A stretch of DNA of 64,000 nucleotides, taken from positions 682,001-746,000 of the forward strand of contig NZ_JAUOSB010000001.1 in the NCBI RefSeq assembly GCF_030548295.1, in the 5' to 3' direction. Of this stretch, positions 62,209-64,000 are shown one piece after another. This stretch comes from Wenyingzhuangia sp. 2_MG-2023 (GTDB lineage Bacteria; Bacteroidota; Bacteroidia; Flavobacteriales; Flavobacteriaceae). The notes under the pieces are model-generated. The model saw nothing but the letters and a program-made list of their open reading frames with translations, was not told where the DNA came from and did no database searches. Each line of letters opens with the position of its first letter. Positions within the stretch are counted from its first letter, which is position 1. The position numbers and the translations under genes are program-made.

Positions 62209-63054
62209 TTAATAAAGAGCAATGTTGTCTATCAATCGGATGTCTCCTGCAAAGACAGCTATAAACCCCCTATATTTGCTATGGTTGTTAAAAGTAGAAA
62301 TGCTTTTTAAATCTTCTTCTTTAGCAATAGAAAAGTATTCTAAAACTAAATTAGGATGATTGTTAAATTTATCAACAACCCAATTTTCAAGTTGTTTTGG
62401 GGTTGTGTTTTTGGCCATTTCTTTTGCAGCTAATAATGTTTGATGGATAAAAGGAGCTGCTTCTCGGTGTTCTTTGGTCAATCTCATGTTTCTAGAGCTC
62501 ATTGCCAAACCATCAGGATCTCTGTGTATTGGACAGCCGATAATTTTTACAGGTTGTTTGGTGATGGTGGTTAGCTTTCTGATAATCTGCAATTGTTGAA
62601 AATCTTTTTCTCCAAAATAAGCATTGTCAGGAAGTAGTGTTTCAAATAATTTTTTGACAATAGTTCCAACACCATTAAAATGATTGTCACGAAATGCTCC
62701 TTCCATAACTTGATCCAATCCATCAAAATTAAAAATTTCAGCTTTCTCATTTTCAGAATACATATCGTTGGCTTCTGGAGTAAAAACCAAATCACAATGC
62801 ACACTTTCTAGTTTTGCAAGATCTTCTTCTAAAGTTCTTGGGTATTTATCTAAATCATCAGAGTTGTTAAATTGAGTTGGATTTACAAAAATACTTACGA
62901 CAACCAAGTCGTTTTCCTCTTTGGCTTGTTGAATCAAAGACAAGTGACCTTGATGCAAAGCTCCCATGGTAGGAATCAATCCAATGGTAGTTCCGTTGTT
63001 TTTTAAACCAGCGATGTAGTTATTTGCTAATTCTTTGACAGAGAATACTTTCAT
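62209..63054 (-). CDS. panC: Pantothenate synthetase
   Basis: Joins pantoate and beta-alanine with ATP. The 281-residue protein has PTMGALHQGHLSL (~28-40, the ATP-binding HxGH), FVNPTQFNNSDDLDKYPR (~57), the substrate-binding FGEKDFQQL (~146) and MSSRN (~184). panD follows after 50 bases. It is divergent from the GT5-like gene, with which it shares a 103-base gap. Confidence 0.97.
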   Translation of the reverse strand: MKVFSVKELANNYIAGLKNNGTTIGLIPTMGALHQGHLSLIQQAKEENDLVVVSIFVNPTQFNNSDDLDKYPRTLEEDLAKLESVHCDLVFTPEANDMYSENEKAEIFNFDGLDQVMEGAFRDNHFNGVGTIVKKLFETLLPDNAYFGEKDFQQLQIIRKLTTITKQPVKIIGCPIHRDPDGLAMSSRNMRLTKEHREAAPFIHQTLLAAKEMAKNTTPKQLENWVVDKFNNHPNLVLEYFSIAKEEDLKSISTFNNHSKYRGFIAVFAGDIRLIDNIALY

Positions 63055-63080
63055 CTTTTGTTTTTCAGTATAAGCGACTG

Positions 63081-63088
63081 CAAACTTA
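63081..63088 (-). promoter_or_regulatory. -7 promoter box for panC
   Basis: On the minus strand this reads TAAGTTTG, matching TAnnTTTG, 26 bases before the panC ATG. Confidence 0.5.
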
Positions 63089-63120
63089 CTATAAATACCA
63101 ATATATTGCGTATTTTTTCG

Positions 63121-63128
63121 TAGTTTTG
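63121..63128 (+). promoter_or_regulatory. -7 promoter box for the GT5-like gene
   Basis: TAGTTTTG matches TAnnTTTG, 29 bases before the ATG at 63158. Confidence 0.5.
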
Positions 63129-63157
63129 CAAAATTATATTCAACAACTGAATGATTT

Positions 63158-63967
63158 ATGAAGAATAAGAGAGTTTTATACGTTTCAAGTGAGGTAACTC
63201 CCTATACTCCCCAAACAGAAATGTCGGAAATGTCTTTCGAGGCAGCAAAAAAAGCACATCACAAAGGTATACAAACAAGAATATTCATGCCAAGGTTTGG
63301 ATTGATAAATGAAAGAAGACATCAGTTACATGAAGTAATTAGGCTTTCTGGAATGAACTTGATTATCAATGATATGGATATGCCATTAATCATAAAGGTT
63401 GCTTCTATTCCTAAAGAAAGAATGCAGGTTTATTTTATTGACAACGAAGAGTATTTTAAGAGAAAGGCTACGTTTACTGATGAAAATGATGAAATGTTTA
63501 TTGACAATGATGAGAGAGCTATTTTCTTTGCTAAAGGTGTTGTAGAGACAGTCAAAAAGCTAAACTGGGCACCAGATATCATTCATGTACATGGTTGGAT
63601 GGCATGTTTATTGCCATTGTATTTGAGAGAGTATTACAAAGATGATGCGTTGTTTGCAAATACAAAAATTGTAACTTCAGTTTATGATAATGAGTTTGAA
63701 GGAACTTTAGATGTAAATATGATCAACAAAGTTCGTTATGATGAAATTCCAGAAGATAAATTAACAATATTAGAAAATCCAACGTTTTCTAACATTCTTA
63801 AAAGCGCTATTGACAATTCTGATGCTGTAGTAAAAGCAAGTAGATTTGTAAATGATGAATTGGAAGATTATTTAGATGAATTAGAAAAGCCGTTTTTAGA
63901 TTATCAAACAGAAGATACTTTTGCAGAAGCATATTTAGAGTTTTATTCAGAGAAAGTTTTAAACTAA
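63158..63967 (+). CDS. GT5-like protein, glycogen/starch synthase N-terminal domain only
   Basis: 269 residues. The start KRVLYVSSEVTPYTPQTEMSEM and the segments RIFMPRFGLINER (~41) and DIIHVHGWMACLLPLYLRE (~145) match the N-terminal Rossmann domain of GT5 glycogen synthases. The C-terminal donor-binding domain (~200 residues) is missing and the stop is clean, so this is a single-domain protein rather than a broken gene. As I recall, short GT5-like proteins beside panC are common in flavobacteria. Synthase activity is doubtful. Confidence 0.85.
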   Translation: MKNKRVLYVSSEVTPYTPQTEMSEMSFEAAKKAHHKGIQTRIFMPRFGLINERRHQLHEVIRLSGMNLIINDMDMPLIIKVASIPKERMQVYFIDNEEYFKRKATFTDENDEMFIDNDERAIFFAKGVVETVKKLNWAPDIIHVHGWMACLLPLYLREYYKDDALFANTKIVTSVYDNEFEGTLDVNMINKVRYDEIPEDKLTILENPTFSNILKSAIDNSDAVVKASRFVNDELEDYLDELEKPFLDYQTEDTFAEAYLEFYSEKVLN

Positions 63968-63982
63968 CGAAGTAATAATAAT

Positions 63983-64000
63983 ATGATACTTTTTAACAAA
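63983..64000 (+). CDS. Start of next gene, 5' fragment
   Basis: ATG ATA CTT TTT AAC AAA is open to the end of the window. Only six codons are visible, so no function can be given. From memory, a DUF4270 lipoprotein gene often follows the GT5-like gene in flavobacteria. Confidence 0.35.

Noticed and set aside
1-64000. tRNA, rRNA, CRISPR arrays, insertion sequences, prophage
   Set aside because: Reading the gaps on both strands I saw no cloverleaf, repeat-spacer array, transposase or phage gene. Covariance-model and repeat searches would be decisive.

Overview
The window looks like a chromosomal segment of a flavobacterium (Bacteroidota, family Flavobacteriaceae; genus not determinable from this alone). 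The DNA is strongly AT-rich. Genes rarely have Shine-Dalgarno sites. Many intergenic gaps carry the Bacteroidota -7 element TAnnTTTG. Several genes are typical of the phylum: GH97, DUF3857/transglutaminase proteins, a HU-CCDC81/SPOR protein, a B-type three-gene sdhCAB operon, and an ECF sigma factor followed by an envelope-spanning anti-sigma-like protein. I saw no rRNA, tRNA, CRISPR array, insertion sequence or prophage. Coding density is high and most genes are housekeeping.

Layout. 1-6.1 kb: end of a DUF4153 membrane protein, then a compact sugar module made of a LamB-type porin, a secreted GH97 glycosidase and a LacI-type regulator, with operator-like palindromes ahead of the porin. 6.1-16.9 kb: gpsA, a methionine-type aminotransferase overlapping an omega-amidase, plsC, small envelope genes, a polysaccharide flippase, dut, an EamA exporter, dprA, a HU-CCDC81/SPOR protein and a thioesterase. 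17-24.6 kb: a tail-less ssb opposite a small zinc-finger gene, a beta-lactamase-fold hydrolase, sufS, a DUF1569 protein, an MTHFR-like protein, a Crp/Fnr regulator next to an NAD(P)-binding protein with a TTGA-N6-TCAA palindrome between them, and asd. 25-30.5 kb: sdhCAB, comB, a GNAT protein and tatD.

30.6-43.7 kb: a GH113-like lipoprotein, two tandem DUF3857 proteins (the second lacks the catalytic residues), a CLC-type anion transporter with CLC-F-like motifs, two outer-membrane proteins (one of 1129 residues), a polyprenyl synthase, purE and purK. 43.7-50.8 kb: a lipoprotein, greA with a terminator-like leader hairpin, a HIT protein, and an operon of mutS, a TRIC-type channel, a SPOUT methyltransferase and a histidine kinase, with a second SPOUT methyltransferase on the other side of mutS. 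50.9-54.6 kb: lipoprotein, ECF sigma and anti-sigma/barrel genes, a TonB-like lipoprotein and a DUF456 protein. 54.8-64 kb: lysS, a large AsmA protein, a panC-panD-UPF0104-radA group, and a short GT5-like protein with the start of one more gene.

Points most worth a second look: the LamB/GH97/LacI module, which has no SusC/SusD; the sigma factor with a predicted two-membrane anti-sigma protein; the greA leader hairpin; the Crp/Fnr palindrome; and the active/inactive DUF3857 pair. No clearly new defence or mobile system is visible. All family assignments are from reading the protein sequences, without database searches.
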